A stretch of DNA of 49,220 nt from Bacteroidales bacterium KA00344 (GTDB taxonomy: Bacteria; Bacteroidota; Bacteroidia; Bacteroidales; Bacteroidaceae). The stretch covers positions 26,659-75,878 of the forward strand of contig KQ959410.1 in the NCBI GenBank assembly GCA_001552765.1. The letters are read 5' to 3'. The position numbers and the translations under genes are program-made. Below the pieces are notes generated by a model, which did not search any database, was not told the origin of the DNA, and saw only the letters and a program-made list of their open reading frames with translations. This document shows positions 49,173-49,220 of this stretch, in pieces; position 1 is the first letter of the stretch; the number at the start of each line of letters is the position of its first letter.

Positions 49173-49220
49173 ATGAAGGAAAACAAACTCAAAGTATCGT
49201 TCTTCGTTCAGGCGAAACGA
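49173..49220 (+). CDS. Tyrosine recombinase/integrase, N-terminus only
   Basis: The first 16 codons (MKENKLKVSFFVQAKR) run off the window. A short basic, hydrophobic beta-strand start of this kind is typical of Bacteroidetes tyrosine recombinases with an arm-binding domain (for example those starting M-K-x-T-F-x-V-L-F). With a -7 element and inverted repeats upstream, it is most likely the integrase of this ICE or of an element inserted in the helicase gene. The catalytic part is outside the window. Confidence 0.5.
   Translation, partial: MKENKLKVSFFVQAKR

Larger units (their letters stand above)
15486..49220. mobile_element. CTnDOT/CTnERL-family integrative conjugative element with tetQ (right end not resolved)
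   Basis: Contains the hallmark modules of the family: traA-traQ, mobABC, rteC, tetQ-rteA-rteB, and PcfK/PcfJ and DUF3873 accessory genes at the tra end. The conjugation core looks intact, with every tra and mob frame full length. Excision genes (xis2c, xis2d, exc) and a complete integrase are not in the window. The large helicase gene near the right edge is truncated, so the element or a nested one has been rearranged there. GC content by eye is high in tra/mob, lower in tetQ-rteA, and lowest around 46.8-47.2 kb, which suggests assembly from several sources. Confidence 0.9.

Noticed and set aside
1..49220. CRISPR arrays, rRNA and tRNA genes
   Set aside because: I looked for regularly spaced direct repeats and for tRNA/rRNA-like sequence on both strands and recognised none; the only repeats are those listed.

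Overview
The window is Bacteroidales DNA, most like Prevotella. Start codons are repeatedly preceded by the Bacteroidetes -7 promoter element TAnnTTTG with no Shine-Dalgarno sequence, and the gene families are typical of the order. It has two parts: about 15.5 kb of host chromosome, then about 33.7 kb of a CTnDOT/CTnERL-type integrative conjugative element (ICE) carrying tetracycline resistance. The right end of the element is not clearly reached.

Chromosome (1-15.5 kb). Two tandem paralogous membrane proteins (504-3370, +) face a surface-polysaccharide set on the other strand: two glycosyltransferases (3396-5197) and a Wzx-type flippase (5204-6649). Next come a small outer-membrane beta-barrel protein (7406-7969), a Dna2-like nuclease-helicase (8071-11520) whose start overlaps the end of an O6-alkylguanine-DNA alkyltransferase gene (11507-12127), guanine deaminase (12270-12737, +), an AlkZ-related protein (12856-13584) and an alpha/beta hydrolase fused to a degenerate nucleotidase-like domain (13624-14643). 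Three copies of a noncoding repeat of about 370-390 bp lie between these blocks.

ICE (about 15.49 kb onward). The probable chromosome/ICE junction is a GTATCTTTGT core followed by GTTACG-type motifs. After a structured gene-free stretch comes a + strand run of small accessory genes including PcfK- and PcfJ-like proteins (16.5-20.2 kb). A complete tra operon follows on the minus strand (20.2-33.8 kb): traA to traQ, ending in a lysozyme. It encodes the Bacteroidetes type IV secretion apparatus (VirB4 = TraG, VirB6 = TraJ, VirB8 = TraK, VirB9 = TraN, VirB10 = TraM). Divergent to it are the probable oriT region and mobA-mobB-mobC (34.5-38.3 kb). Cargo and control genes follow on the minus strand: an Abi_2 HEPN defence gene, rteC, a RibD/DHFR-like gene, and tetQ-rteA-rteB with overlapping stops and starts. 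From established CTnDOT work, tetracycline relieves a tetQ leader attenuator and raises RteA/RteB, RteB activates rteC, and RteC leads to excision and transfer. The three-codon leader and the long inverted repeat of that attenuator are visible here.

Right edge. A MITE-like element lies next to the 3' half of a large ICE-type helicase gene that has lost its front. About 300 bp beyond the break, the first 16 codons of a probable tyrosine recombinase begin.

Most notable observations: (1) a 121-nt rod of six nested perfect stems (40879-40999), followed on the minus strand by a compact hairpin and a T6 tract, with a strong alternative pairing between the two; it lies between rteB and the RibD/DHFR-like gene and looks like an undescribed attenuator or sRNA; (2) the three-copy chromosomal repeat family; (3) a CTAAAA motif a fixed short distance upstream of many ICE start codons; (4) shared GTTACG motifs at the two edges of the element.
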